61,948 nt of DNA from Kitasatospora sp. GAS204B (GCF_029892155.1 NZ_JARZAG010000038.1:1-61948), one strand, 5' to 3'. Positions 16,946 to 27,264 are shown, numbered from the stretch's first letter. The notes: generated by a model not told the origin, from the sequence alone. Program-made: numbers and translations.

Positions 16946-17584
16946 CGCTGCCCTGCTCGCCCCCTACGACCTGGCCGGTGTCGTCACCGCCGACGCCCCG
17001 CACATCCAACGCGCCCACGCCCGCCACCTGGTCCAGGACAAGCAGGCGCACCACGTCCTCACCGTCAAGAAGAACCAGCCAAGCCTGTACGAGCAGCTCC
17101 GTCTCCAGCCCTGGGGCCGGGCGAGCGCGAAGTTCTACCACCGCACCACGGGCCACGGCCGGCTGCAGACCCGGGTCGTTGAGGTCCTTCACCTTCACGA
17201 ACCTGGGCATCGACTTCCCCCCACGCCGTCCAGGCCGCACGGATCGTGCGGCACCGCACCGACACCCGCACAGGCAAACGCACCCGCGAAACGGTCTACG
17301 CCATCACGGACCTGACCAGCTGCGACGCTGCTCCCGAGCGGCTCGCCCCAATCGCCCGATCCCAGCAGACGGTCGAGAACCGACCCCACTCCCTGCGCGA
17401 CACCACCTCCGCCGAGGACGCCTCCAAGATCCGCACCGGCCACGGCCCCGCCAACGCGGCCACCCTCCACGACCTGACGATCAACCTGCTCCGCGCGGCC
17501 GAACACACCAACATCGCCGCCGCCATCGGTGACGTCTCCTACCAACCCTTCCCCCGACCCCTGGACCTCCTGAACATCCCATGA
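16946..17584 (+). pseudogene. ISAs1-family transposase, C-terminal part, frameshifted
   Basis: The segment from AALLAPYDLAGVVTADAPHI onward, RAHARHLVQDKQAHHVLTVK, KNQPSLYEQLR and YHRTTGHGRLQTRVV match ISAs1-type transposases. After a frameshift near 17195 the second frame carries RETVYAITDLTS, APIARSQQTVENRPHSLRD, GPANAATLHDLTINLLRAA and the C-terminus RPLDLLNIP. The N-terminal DDE part is missing. Confidence 0.8.
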
Positions 17585-17811
17585 CCTGCACCACAACATG
17601 ATCACCACGACTTTGAATCAGCCCGCCTCCCCCCGATCACGAGGGACGAGAGGGGCGAACCACCGAGCCCGTCAGCGACTCAACCGCCCCGACAAATCGA
17701 GGCCAACGGAACATCAGCACAAAATTAAGCACGTTCCCCGATCTATCAACTGCTTTCTCCGGACGATTATCTGAACTCCGGGGTTCTAATGGCCAGCCCA
17801 AGGAGAGAGAA

Positions 17812-19029
17812 ATGGCAGACGCCCATGAGACTGCATCGGGAATGATCACAGAAAAGAATGCCCTAGAAGTCCGGAAGGCCATCGACACTCTCATCAGTGT
17901 CCGCAAGGAGCTCAAGCAAGATAATTACCAAGGCGACCAGTCCGGCTTTCGGAATCGTGGCGGAAAGGAGAATGCGGCACTCCAGAGCGCACTCATGGAA
18001 AATGGATGGCAGGGAAATCCTGGCCAAAATTGGTCGTACAAGGAAATATGCAAAGAGGGAGATAAGTTTTTAGCGGACCGCGGTTTCTCTCACCTGAAAA
18101 CCGCGGGAGGGATGCAAAAGGACCTGACCCAAAGGTCGAACCAGCCGGCGGAAAACGCCCGTATCGTATTGCCAAATGAGAATTCCCTCAAAAATCATGT
18201 TGCCCTAGCTGAGATCGAGGCAGGTTTCAAACTCCTCGACAAGGAGGCGGCGGGACTGGGCGGGAACCGATCCCAGTCGACATCGAACGCAAAGGATGAG
18301 GAGCTCCAGGGGAAGGCTAAGTCAATTCTTCAGGGCATGGGATATGGGCAGTCAGGGTCCATGGACCGCTCCAAACTTCGGGGTGTCATGAAAGATGTAC
18401 TGACAGACTTCCAAGTCGACCACCCGGCGTACAAGGGAAGAATTGACAGGATTCTCCAGGGGCATACCGCTAGAGAGATGCTTGCGAACCTGAAAGAGCC
18501 CACCGTAGGGCTGACCGCTGGCTCCCAGGACGCCGCGGAGAGGCTTGCGAACCTGAAGACCATACCCAAAACCTCAGGGCTGACCGGCGGCATCATGGAC
18601 GCGGCCGCACGTACGGGCGGCGCGACGGGCGACGACAGGAATCTCCTCAAGCTCGTTTATACCCACTTTGCATCAATCGAAATGAACCCTGGAGGTGGAG
18701 GACTGCTGAAAGCGAACGTCGCAAATCAACACCTTGGGACACTGGCGGAAAAAAATCTAATAACCGCAGGAAAATACACCCCAAAGGCGCTTGAAAATAA
18801 GGACGTTAGGGCAAATCTATTGGATGATATAAGCCGCCAGCTCAAGCCGCCAACGAATACCAGAAGCACCCTTCAGAAAATAGAGACAGGCATTCGCAAT
18901 CTGGCGATACGTGGCCACCGTGGCATCAGCGCCCCGAGTGCCCACAAAACGTCTACCCAGAGGGCCACACCTCATCAGTCTGGACCACTGGACCCTATGC
19001 AGAAGAGAACGTCACCTCATATAAAATAG
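17812..19029 (+). CDS. AT-richer orphan protein, 405 aa
   Basis: This hydrophilic helical protein has no recognised family, signal peptide or membrane segment. AAGGAGAGAGA precedes the ATG. The chain seems built of loosely similar helical units (for example LQGKAKSILQGMGYGQSG, then SMDRSKLRGVMKDVL), and REMLANLKEPTVGLTAGSQD is echoed by AERLANLKTIPKTSGLTGG, a clear short internal repeat at about residues 223-262. It ends with TNTRSTLQKIETGIRNLAIR and a basic, proline/serine/histidine-rich tail, as other orphan genes here do. Composition is AT-richer than the flanks, which are IS remnants on both sides, consistent with transfer. No function is proposed. Confidence 0.7.
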   Translation: MADAHETASGMITEKNALEVRKAIDTLISVRKELKQDNYQGDQSGFRNRGGKENAALQSALMENGWQGNPGQNWSYKEICKEGDKFLADRGFSHLKTAGGMQKDLTQRSNQPAENARIVLPNENSLKNHVALAEIEAGFKLLDKEAAGLGGNRSQSTSNAKDEELQGKAKSILQGMGYGQSGSMDRSKLRGVMKDVLTDFQVDHPAYKGRIDRILQGHTAREMLANLKEPTVGLTAGSQDAAERLANLKTIPKTSGLTGGIMDAAARTGGATGDDRNLLKLVYTHFASIEMNPGGGGLLKANVANQHLGTLAEKNLITAGKYTPKALENKDVRANLLDDISRQLKPPTNTRSTLQKIETGIRNLAIRGHRGISAPSAHKTSTQRATPHQSGPLDPMQKRTSPHIK

Positions 19030-19144
19030 CTTGATCTTATTCAATTTGGTTCTCGTCGCGGATGTAGCCACGGCCGTTTCAAGAGCCACGCGGTAGTCCG
19101 AGGACGCTGTAAGGGGCGGTCCATGGAGCGGCAGCCGACCGCAT

Positions 19145-19662
19145 CACCACATGCGCCCGGCTCCGGCCAGCCCAGGACCTGACCGACCCGACCGAAGCGT
19201 CCAAGTTCACCCTGCGCCGCCTGGCCCGCCGATACCAGGACCTGGACCGCGAAATCACCGAATACAACGCCGAGTTGATCGCACTCGCGACCAAAGCCGC
19301 CCCGGAGATGCTGGCTGTGAACGGAGTCGGCCCCGAAACGGCCGCCCGCCTCCTGGCCGCGTCGGCGACAACCCCGAACGCCTGCGCTCCGAGGCCGCCT
19401 TCGCCCATCTGTGCGCAGCCGCCCCACTCCCCGCCTCCTCCAGCCGGCGGGACCGGCGCCGGCTCAACCGCGGCGGCAACGGTCCGCCAACGCCGCCCTC
19501 CAACCCATCGCCGTCGTCCGGATGCGCCAGGATCCGCGAACACGCGAGTACATCGCGCGCCGCACCGCTCAAGGGCTGCAGAAGAAGGACATCATCCGCT
19601 GCCTCAAGCGGTACATCGCCCGCGAGGTATACAGGGCGCTGACCTGCAAGAACACCACGTAG
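19145..19662 (+). pseudogene. IS110-family transposase, C-terminal remnant
   Basis: The frame gives ASKFTLRRLARRYQDLDREI, EMLAVNGVGPETAARLL (the helix-hairpin-helix of the IS110 Transposase_20 domain) and, after frameshifts, NAALQPIAVVRMRQD, REYIARRTAQGLQKKDIIRC and LKRYIAREVYRAL. The DEDD catalytic half is absent. Confidence 0.8.
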
Positions 19663-19664
19663 TT

Positions 19665-20052
19665 CCGCACGTCGCGGGTCACTGCGCAGTGCTGCGGGGC
19701 GACGCCGACGGACTTGGTCCCTTTCTCTGCACCTGGGTGTCGTCCAGCACCAGCGACGCGGCCTGATCGCCCAGGTGCTCGGCCACGTACGCCTGCGGCT
19801 CGTCCAGCAGCGCATCCGCCGAGCACGACAGCGCGTTCAGGAACTTCTAGATCCGCGAAGGCGTGACATGGCCCGCCCGTGCGGCCATCGTCCACGCGTT
19901 CTTCCGGCGTAGGTCCGACAGCAAGCCCTCGACCAGGTCCGCGAACACCTCCCGCGGCTGCGGCCGCGGAACAGATGGTCGAGCCCACCCAGCAGAACAG
20001 CCAACTCCTCGGCCCACCCGCCGAGATGCTCCTCCGTCACATCCACCAGCAT
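19665..20052 (-). pseudogene. IS701-family transposase, N-terminal remnant
   Basis: The minus strand carries WAEELAVLLGGLDHLF, EVFADLVEGLLSDLRRKNAW, TMAARAGHVTPSRI, an in-frame stop at 19846-19848, then FLNALSCSADALLDEPQAYV, LGDQAASLVLDDTQ and QRKGTKSVGVAPQH. This order matches the first third of IS701 transposases, including the first catalytic DD region. Frameshifts and a stop inactivate it. It abuts the IS110 remnant tail to tail. Confidence 0.7.
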
Positions 20053-20251
20053 GACCGCTCAACGACAGAACCGATCAGCAGTCACATGATCTGCCGCTGT
20101 AGTACCAGTTCCCGGGCGACAACGGTGACGTTCCGATGCGGCGAGGGGAGTGTCATGAATTCGGTGGACGCCCTGATCAAGGGAGTCACTGAGGAGCTCG
20201 CTGACGGATCACCAGATCGGGTCGGTTCCTGGCGGAGCGGTTTCGCCGGAG

Positions 20252-20794
20252 GTGGGATCGGCCGATGCCTTGGACATGGGGCCGAGGAAGAACACTGGCG
20301 GGTCGGATGTGGTGGCGTCGGTTGCCGAGCTGGCGGCCGAGCAGGCCAGGGGAGGCGGGATGCAGTTGCTGGGTGAGGGCGGGCTGCTGCAGCAGCTGAC
20401 CTGGCACCTGCTCCAGGAGGCCTTGGAAGCCGAGGTGGATGAGCACCTGGCCGGCGCCGAGCCGGGTCGCAGTGCGCGCAAGGGCGGCAACGCACGCAAC
20501 GGCTACCGGGCCAAGACGGTGATGACCGAGGCTGGGCCGGTCACGCTGGAGGTCCCGCGGGACCGGGCCGGGACCTTCGAGCCGAAGGTTGTGCCAAGGA
20601 ATTCGCGTCGCACCGAGGGCCTGGACACCCTGGTCATCTCGCTGACCGCGAAGGGCTTGACCGCGGGTGAGATCGTCGCTCACCTGGCCGAGGTCTACAG
20701 CATGGCGACCAGCAAGGAGACCGTCTCGACGATCAGCGACCGGGTCCTGGAAGGCATGGCCAACTGGCGCACCCGTCAGCTGGATGCGGTTTGA
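20252..20794 (+). pseudogene. IS256 (Mutator)-family transposase, truncated
   Basis: The first 180 residues of an IS256-type enzyme are intact: LLQQLTWHLLQEALEAEVDE, RNGYRAKTVMTEAGPVTLEV, PRDRAGTFEPKVVPRNSRR, GLTAGEIVAHLAEVY and ISDRVLEGMANWRTRQLDAV. The frame then stops exactly where the first catalytic aspartate region should begin. Sequence beyond 20795 is unrelated, so the element was cut there. Confidence 0.85.
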
Positions 20795-22132
20795 GTTCTA
20801 CCGGTGGTTGCGGACGCTGCCGGAAGCAGAGCGTGGCGCGGGGCGTACCGGCGTTGGTGGATGTCATTGGGGGCTGGTGGTTCCTGGGCCGTTGCGGTCC
20901 GTGCTGCGGGGAGCGAGCGCACCCCTGCTCGTTGGTGTGGCGGCACTGGCCGGCTGTGTGGGGGAGCTCTGGCCGGCGGGCGCGGGTGGTGAGCGTGCGG
21001 GTCGGGTTCCTGCCGGTCTGCGGCTGAGGGTGTGTGCTTTCCGCTGGGGCCGGGGTGGAGCGTGTCGGGCCGGCGGTCGGCGGGTGGGGCAGGGGCGGGG
21101 GGCGTTCGGGTGGGTCCAGGCCAATATTGCGTGCTGCTGCCGCGGGCGCTGCCGCTGGGTCGCTGGGGGGGGAGGTGCTTTCTGGGAAATGTTTTTGACG
21201 ATTGGTCAGGAAATTAGCCGTGGCGCCAGCGCGGTGGGTGGCGGTTCGGGGCGCGGTTGGCAACTGGTGGCAGGGGGTGGGCGAACGGTCCGCTTGGCGG
21301 TTCTTTGGGTCGGGTGCGGCCATTGTGTCGGGCGGGTGGGGCGAGAAGGCGTCGGCTGCTACGGCAGTGGCCGATGATGATGGCGCAAAGTAGTGCCACG
21401 GACCCTGTGGGTGATGCCTAGGCTGTGGATCTCCGGCGCCGGTTCCACCGAGCGCATGTCATGCTCAGGCCATCAGTCCGGTCGGCCCGTGCCGGGTCCT
21501 GGCCCGGGTGGGGTTCGTGGCCGTCGGTCGTCGTGGTCCGGGCCGGGCTGGTGGAGAGAGACGAGGAGTACCTGTGGCACACGTGTTGGTCCGACGGCTG
21601 GTACCGCAGCTGCGTCCGGGTGCGGGGCGCAGATCGGGCGGTAGGCCGCGTGTGCGACGTTGACGCAGCGCTCTGTAGCGGGCGTCGCTGAGCCGCTGGT
21701 TCACGGTGCACCCGGACACGGTGGAGCAGCGCAGCAAAGAGCCGGACCGTCAGCCGCCGGAGCATCCGCAAGCCCTGCGGCCCGCGGTGGCACAGCAGTG
21801 GCGGTGGCCATGGCGATCTGCACACGGCGCGGCGTCGCGAGGGCCGGGGCACCGGCGGCGCCGCGATCCCCGTGCGGGTCAGGACGCCGGCGCGATGCCG
21901 GCAGGCAGCGCTCGGCGTCAGGCGTGGAGGCTACCGAACACCTCAGGCACCAGCGCGTGGGCGCCCATCGCGACACGGCATGAGCGCCAGGTGCCCGCAG
22001 GTCCGGCCACGCGACTCGACAAAGCGCCCGTCACGGCGTCCGTGGCCCGCGCCGTCGCCGGCTGCGCAGCAACCACCTTGCCAAACCGAGAAGTGAGTGC
22101 CGAAGACACGACACTCGCCCTGAGGAGTTCAC
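20795..22132. other. 1.3-kb stretch without a convincing gene
   Basis: Open frames on both strands are low-complexity and G/R/P/S-rich. A plus-strand frame from 21425 (VRAGLVERDEEYLWHTCW) and one near 21706 (VHPDTVEQRSKEPDRQPPEH) have some protein-like character but no family match or ribosome site. An AT-rich patch lies at 21186-21222. The last 150 bases should contain the promoter of the Dap cluster; no clear -35/-10 pair was found. GAGGAG at 22121-22127 serves the GTG at 22133. Confidence 0.5.
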
Positions 22133-24751
22133 GTGGCAGAAGAACCCGCCGATGTCCCAGTCCCCGAGCAGCCGGCTACGCAGGAGATCCGCGCGGATGC
22201 GGCGCGAGATGTCGAGACGGTCTACGCCTCGGTGCTGGCCGAGATCATGGGTATCGAACGGCTGTCCGTCGACAGCCACTTCTTCGACGAGCTCGGCGCC
22301 GACTCCATGGTGATGGCCCGGTTCTGCGCACGCGTCAGGAAGCGCGGTGAGGTGCCGCCGGTGTCGATGAAGGACATCTACCGGCACACGAGCGTGCGAA
22401 GTCTGGCCGCCGCGCTTGCCGGCGCCGCGCCTGCCCCCACCGCGGCGGCGCCCGCACCGCCGCCCGACCCGGTGCTACCGGGCAGCACGGCGCGGTACAT
22501 CCTGTGCGGAACGCTGCAGTTCGTCGCCTTCCTCGCGTACTCCTACCTCACCGCGCTCGCCACCACGCGGGGTTACGACTGGGTCTCATCCGGGCAGGGC
22601 CTGGCGGCCGTCTACGGGCGCGCGGTGGCCTTCGGCGGGGCCTACTTCATCGGACTGTGTGTCTTCCCGGTCGTGGCCAAGTGGATCCTGATAGGCCGCT
22701 GGAAGCCCGGTGAGTTCCCGGTCTGGAGCCTGGCGTACCTGCGCTTTTGGATCGTCAAGTCCTTGGTGCACACGAACCCGATGGTCCTGTTCGTCGGAAG
22801 TCCGCTGTACGTGCTGTACCTGCGGGCACTGGGCGCGCGGATCGGCAGGCAGGTCACGATCCTCACCCGCACCGTTCCGGTGTGCACCGACCTGCTCACG
22901 GTTGGCGCGGGCACGGTCGTACGCAAGGACGCGTTCCTGCTGTGCTATCGGGCGCACGCCGGGTGCATCCAGGCCGGGCCGGTCACCCTGGGCCGGGATG
23001 TGTTCATCGGTGAGCGGACCGTACTCGACATCGACACGTCGATGGGAGACGGCGCACAGCTGGGTCACACGTCCGCGCTGCACAGCGGGCAGGCCGTACC
23101 CGCGGGCGAGCGCTGGCACGGGTCGCCCGCGGGGCGTACCGAGCTGAACTACCTGAGGGTCGCACCCGCGGTGTGCGGCGGTGTGCGGCGGTGTGCGTTC
23201 GCCGTGTTCACCTTGCTCAAGACGGTCCTGGTGACGGTGCCGCTGACGCTTGTGGGCCTGTACGTCCTGCTGAACGACCTGCCGCTGCTGGAGGGGGCCG
23301 GCGCGCAGTCGCCGACCTCCTGCGCGTTCTACCTGGACACACTGCTGCTGTCCGCCGTGCTGTTCTTCGGCTTCGTCGTTGCGGGACTCGGTGTGCTGTT
23401 CACCGTTCCGCGGCTGACGCGTCTGGTGATCGAACCGGGGCGGACCTATCCGCTGTACGGCGCGCGCTATGCGATGCATCGAACGGCCGCGCGGATGACC
23501 AACCTGAAGTTCTTCATCTGGCTCTTCGGCGACAGCTCCTACATCGTCCACTACCTCACCTGCCTGGGGTACGACCTGTCGCAGGTGGAGCAGACGGGTT
23601 CGAACTTCGGCGGCGCGGTGCAGCACGAGAGCCCATACCTGAGCGCGGTCGGCAGCGGGACGATGATCGCCGACGGGCTGTCGATCATGAACGCGGACTA
23701 CTCCAGCACATCCTTTCGGGTGTCCCGGACGAGCATCGGGGCGCGCAACTTCCTCGGGAACTTCATCGCCTACCCACCGGAAGGCAGGACAGGAAACAAT
23801 GTTCTCCTGGCGACGAAGGCGATGGTCCCGCTCGACGGCGAGATCCGTGAAGACGTGGGTCTGCTGGGCTCGCCGTGCTTCGAGATCCCCCGCACGGTGG
23901 AGCGCGACACCCGCTTCGAGGGCCTGCGGGCCGAAGAGGAGCTGCGCCACCGCCTCAGGGCGAAGAACCGCCACAACCTGCACACCATGGGCATCTTCCT
24001 GCTCCTGCGGTGGCTGGACTTCTTCGTGCTCACCGCGCTCGCCCTGGCCGCCATCGGACGCGACGACGCGTTCGGACAGCTGCTGGACACCGTCTTGCTG
24101 GTGGCCGGCCTCGGCTTCACAGCCGTGTACTTCGCGATCGTGGAGCGCTGGTTGACCCGCTTGCGCCCGTTGCGGCCGCGGGTGTGTTCCATCTACGACC
24201 CGTACTTCTGGCGGCACGAGCGCCTGTGGAAGGTCCCGGACACACATTTCGCCGTCTTCAACGGCACACCGTTCAAGAACGTGCTCTGGCGGCTGTTGGG
24301 CGTGCGGCTCGGCAAGCGGGTCTTCGACGACGGTTGCTATCTGACGGAGCGCACGTTGATCACCATCGGGGACGACTGCGTGCTCAATGCCGGAAGCAAG
24401 CTCCAGTGCCACTCGCAGGAGGACGGCACGTTCAAGTCCGACCACATCGTGCTCGGAGCCCACTGCACCATCGGTGTCGGCGCGCTCGTCCACTACGGGG
24501 TGGCGATGGGCGAGAGTGCCGTACTGGCCGCCGACTCCTTCCTCATGAAGGGCGAGGACGTGCCCGCGCACGCCCACTGGGGTGGAAACCCCGCCACCGC
24601 GACGCGAGCGCCCGCCGGCCACAGCCCCCGCACGCCAGGGCCCCGGCGGCTCGACGTCGTGGCGGCGGCACACAGAAGGCAGCAGGGCGGCATCCGACCC
24701 GCATCGCCCGTGCGGCACCAAGGCAACGACGAGAAAGTGAAGTCACCATGA
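22133..24751 (+). CDS. carrier-domain/membrane/hexapeptide protein (Pls-type C-terminal half)
   Basis: The 872-aa protein begins with a phosphopantetheine carrier domain (residues about 25-95; Ser58 in FDELGADSMVMARF) and an alanine/proline linker. The membrane segments and tandem left-handed beta-helix (hexapeptide) domains that follow are known from the non-ribosomal peptide synthetase terminal domain of poly-epsilon-lysine synthetase-type enzymes. Membrane helices are visible near residues 125-145, 160-185, 360-390, 405-435 and 620-665. Hexapeptide blocks lie near 230-330, 500-600 and 740-810 (for example GDDCVLNAGSKLQCHSQEDG and VLGAHCTIGVGALVHYG). In Pls the soluble domains act as iterative peptide-bond-forming domains and a dedicated A domain is fused in front; here the A domain is a separate gene. 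GTG start with GAGGAG. The stop overlaps the next ATG (ATGA), implying a coupled partner. Confidence 0.85.
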   Translation: MAEEPADVPVPEQPATQEIRADAARDVETVYASVLAEIMGIERLSVDSHFFDELGADSMVMARFCARVRKRGEVPPVSMKDIYRHTSVRSLAAALAGAAPAPTAAAPAPPPDPVLPGSTARYILCGTLQFVAFLAYSYLTALATTRGYDWVSSGQGLAAVYGRAVAFGGAYFIGLCVFPVVAKWILIGRWKPGEFPVWSLAYLRFWIVKSLVHTNPMVLFVGSPLYVLYLRALGARIGRQVTILTRTVPVCTDLLTVGAGTVVRKDAFLLCYRAHAGCIQAGPVTLGRDVFIGERTVLDIDTSMGDGAQLGHTSALHSGQAVPAGERWHGSPAGRTELNYLRVAPAVCGGVRRCAFAVFTLLKTVLVTVPLTLVGLYVLLNDLPLLEGAGAQSPTSCAFYLDTLLLSAVLFFGFVVAGLGVLFTVPRLTRLVIEPGRTYPLYGARYAMHRTAARMTNLKFFIWLFGDSSYIVHYLTCLGYDLSQVEQTGSNFGGAVQHESPYLSAVGSGTMIADGLSIMNADYSSTSFRVSRTSIGARNFLGNFIAYPPEGRTGNNVLLATKAMVPLDGEIREDVGLLGSPCFEIPRTVERDTRFEGLRAEEELRHRLRAKNRHNLHTMGIFLLLRWLDFFVLTALALAAIGRDDAFGQLLDTVLLVAGLGFTAVYFAIVERWLTRLRPLRPRVCSIYDPYFWRHERLWKVPDTHFAVFNGTPFKNVLWRLLGVRLGKRVFDDGCYLTERTLITIGDDCVLNAGSKLQCHSQEDGTFKSDHIVLGAHCTIGVGALVHYGVAMGESAVLAADSFLMKGEDVPAHAHWGGNPATATRAPAGHSPRTPGPRRLDVVAAAHRRQQGGIRPASPVRHQGNDEKVKSP

Positions 24752-27264
24752 TCAACCCACCCGGCAGTGCACGGGAATTCTGGCGTGACATGCTCGCCGC
24801 GGCCCACCCCACCACGATTGCCCACTGGATCAGCAAGCCAGCACAGGCAGTTGCGGAGCACGAGGACGTCATCGCCGCCGATCTCGAAGCGGCACTGCAC
24901 CGGTTGGCCGATGCGTGCGCGGTCTCCTTCGACGCGGTGCTCCTGGCCGCCCACGCGAAGGTTCTCGCGGCACTGTCTGGCGAGCCGGAGGTCGTGACCG
25001 GCTACGTCCTGACGCCCGGTGCAGCGGCGTTGCCGTGCCGCCTGACGACCAGGCCCTCCTCGTGGCGGGCGCTGCTGCTCGAAGCCCACCGCACGGCATC
25101 AGGACTGCGCACGTACCGCGACTTCCCCTTGGACGCCATGCTGCGCGATCTCGGCCTGACGCAGCCGGTGCTCACGTCGCTCTTCAGCGCAACTGGCCAC
25201 GGCGGCGAACTCGCCCAGAACACGGTGCTGTCGGTGGCGTTCACCCGGCGTGGCGAGCACCTGGCGCTGCGATTGCGGTACCGGACGCAGGCCCTGGACG
25301 CGGACTTCGCCGCGCGGATCGCGGGCTACCACCAGGTGGCGCTGGCGTTGATGGTGGCCGGCGTGGACGCCGTGCACGGACAGCTGAGTCTGCTGTCAGC
25401 CGAGGAGCGCCGTTTCCAACTGGAGCAGTTGGCCGGTCCGGTCCGCGAGCTGCCAAACCGGCGCTTCCACGAGCTGTTCGAGGAGCAGGTACGGGCACGC
25501 CCCGATGCCGTGGCCGTCGTACGAGGCGAACGGCAGTGGACCTATCAGGAACTCAACCAACGCGCCAACGCATTGGCGCGGGCACTGCTGGCACGAGGGC
25601 TCGGCGCCGAAGACGTCGTGGCGGTGGTCACCGAGCGCACCCTGCACTGGGCGGCCGCCGTCCTCGCGGTCTTCAAGGCAGGCGGTGTCTACCTGCCCAT
25701 CGAACCGCATTTCCCGGGCGAGCGGATCACGGCCATGCTCGCGCGCGCGCAGTGCGAACTGGTGGTGACCGAGCCCGCCAGCACCACCACCCTCGACCAG
25801 GCGCTGAAGTCGCTGCCGCAGGTGCGCACGCTGTTCATCGACGCGGCTCTGGAGGAGGGTCACGCCGGCAATGACCTCGGCGTCGAGGTGGCGGCGGATC
25901 GGCTGGCCTATGTCTTCTTCACCTCCGGTTCCACCGGTGAGCCCAAGGGCGCGATGTGCGAGCACGCGGGGATGCTCAACCATCTCTACGCGAAGGTCGG
26001 CGACCTGGGGGTCTCCCAAGGGCAGGTGGTCGCGCAGACGGCACCGCAGTGCTTCGACATCTCGCTGTGGCAACTGCTCGCAGCCCTGCTGGTCGGTGGG
26101 CGGACCCTGCTGATCGAGCAGGAGGTGATCCTGGACGTGGACCGGTTCATGGACAAGATCGCCCAAGGACGCGTCGCGGTGCTCCAGGTCGTGCCCTCGT
26201 ATCTGGAAGCGGTGCTCTCCCACCTGGAACGGCATCCGCGTGAACTGCCCCACCTGCGATGCGTATCGGTCACCGGCGAGACACTGAAGAAGGAACTGGT
26301 GCAACGCTGGTTCGCCGCGAAGCCGGGAATCAGACTCGTCAATGCCTACGGCCTGACGGAGACGTCGGACGACACCAACCACGAAGTCATGGACCACGCC
26401 CCGGACGGCGACCGCGTCCCGCTGGGCCCCTGCGTCCCCAACGCCCGCGTCTACATCGTTGACGACAACCTCTCACCGGTGCCGCTGGGCGCCCCCGGGG
26501 AGATCGTCTTTTCCGGAGTGTGCGTCGGGCGCGGCTACGTCAACGACCCCGAGCGCACCCGCCAGTCCTTCACCACCGACCCCCACCGCGCCGGCGAACG
26601 GCTCTACCGCAGCGGCGACATCGGCCGCTGGCTGCCGGGCGCCAAACTGGAGTTCCTCGGCCGCAAGGACGACCAGGTCAAGATCCGCGGCTTCCGGATC
26701 GAGATCGGCGACATCGAGAACGCGCTCCTTCGCGTACCCGGTATCCGAGACTGCGCCGTGGTGATCGCCGAACGGATCGACCACAGCAAGCACCTCGCGG
26801 CTTTCTACCACGCACCCCAGCCGCTGGAGAGCGACATCCTGCGGGAGCGTCTGGGCGCGACACTGCCCGCGTACATGGTTCCCACCACGTTCAACTGGCG
26901 CGAACGACTGCCCCTGACCGCCAACAGCAAGATCGACAGAAGGGCGCTCACCGCCCTCGCAGCGCAACTCGACACCCCCGACGGGACCTGCCAGGCCCCG
27001 CGCACATCGGCCGAGAAGCGGCTGGCGGCAGCATGGGCGAAGGTTCTCGGCGTGCCCGAGAACCGGATCAGCAGGCAGGACCACTTCTTCGACCTGGGCG
27101 GCACGTCACTGTCGGCGGTGAAGCTGGCCATCGCCCTGGACCGCGCGGTGTCTTTGAAGGACATCACCCACCGCCCGATCCTGGCGGACCTGGCCGAGCT
27201 GGTCGACAAGAACCCTGATGCCCATGCCGGACGACAACCTGGACACGGCTTCGACCAGGGATGA
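24748..27264 (+). CDS. half-C/adenylation/carrier NRPS protein, probable Dap activation
   Basis: The product has 838 aa. Residues 1-235 look like only the C-terminal half of a condensation domain: it begins at the FWRDMLAAAHP linker and no HHxxxDG motif exists. The A domain (about 240-750) has VFFTSGSTGEPKG, NAYGLTET, YRSGDIGRW, GRKDDQVKIRGFRIEIGDIE and LTANSKIDRRAL. The carrier (760-830) has DHFFDLGGTSLSAVKLA with Ser787. Reading the specificity pocket by eye gives D-I-W-Q-S-T-A-D-D-K, which matches no code I can assign with confidence. Because SbnA/SbnB homologues follow in the cluster, L-Dap or a derivative is the likely substrate, an inference. Upstream in-frame sequence belongs to the previous gene in another frame; the ATG inside the ATGA overlap is the start. 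Confidence 0.85.
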   Translation: MINPPGSAREFWRDMLAAAHPTTIAHWISKPAQAVAEHEDVIAADLEAALHRLADACAVSFDAVLLAAHAKVLAALSGEPEVVTGYVLTPGAAALPCRLTTRPSSWRALLLEAHRTASGLRTYRDFPLDAMLRDLGLTQPVLTSLFSATGHGGELAQNTVLSVAFTRRGEHLALRLRYRTQALDADFAARIAGYHQVALALMVAGVDAVHGQLSLLSAEERRFQLEQLAGPVRELPNRRFHELFEEQVRARPDAVAVVRGERQWTYQELNQRANALARALLARGLGAEDVVAVVTERTLHWAAAVLAVFKAGGVYLPIEPHFPGERITAMLARAQCELVVTEPASTTTLDQALKSLPQVRTLFIDAALEEGHAGNDLGVEVAADRLAYVFFTSGSTGEPKGAMCEHAGMLNHLYAKVGDLGVSQGQVVAQTAPQCFDISLWQLLAALLVGGRTLLIEQEVILDVDRFMDKIAQGRVAVLQVVPSYLEAVLSHLERHPRELPHLRCVSVTGETLKKELVQRWFAAKPGIRLVNAYGLTETSDDTNHEVMDHAPDGDRVPLGPCVPNARVYIVDDNLSPVPLGAPGEIVFSGVCVGRGYVNDPERTRQSFTTDPHRAGERLYRSGDIGRWLPGAKLEFLGRKDDQVKIRGFRIEIGDIENALLRVPGIRDCAVVIAERIDHSKHLAAFYHAPQPLESDILRERLGATLPAYMVPTTFNWRERLPLTANSKIDRRALTALAAQLDTPDGTCQAPRTSAEKRLAAAWAKVLGVPENRISRQDHFFDLGGTSLSAVKLAIALDRAVSLKDITHRPILADLAELVDKNPDAHAGRQPGHGFDQG

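Noticed and set aside
20733..21323. A 196-codon minus-strand frame in the gene-poor stretch
   Set aside because: Proline/threonine/serine-rich low-complexity sequence without ribosome site, crossing into the IS256 remnant.
22586..24721. A 711-codon frame on the minus strand opposite the membrane synthetase
   Set aside because: Mirror frame of a GC3-biased gene; the product is an R/Q/H-rich low-complexity string and the plus strand has clear domain motifs.
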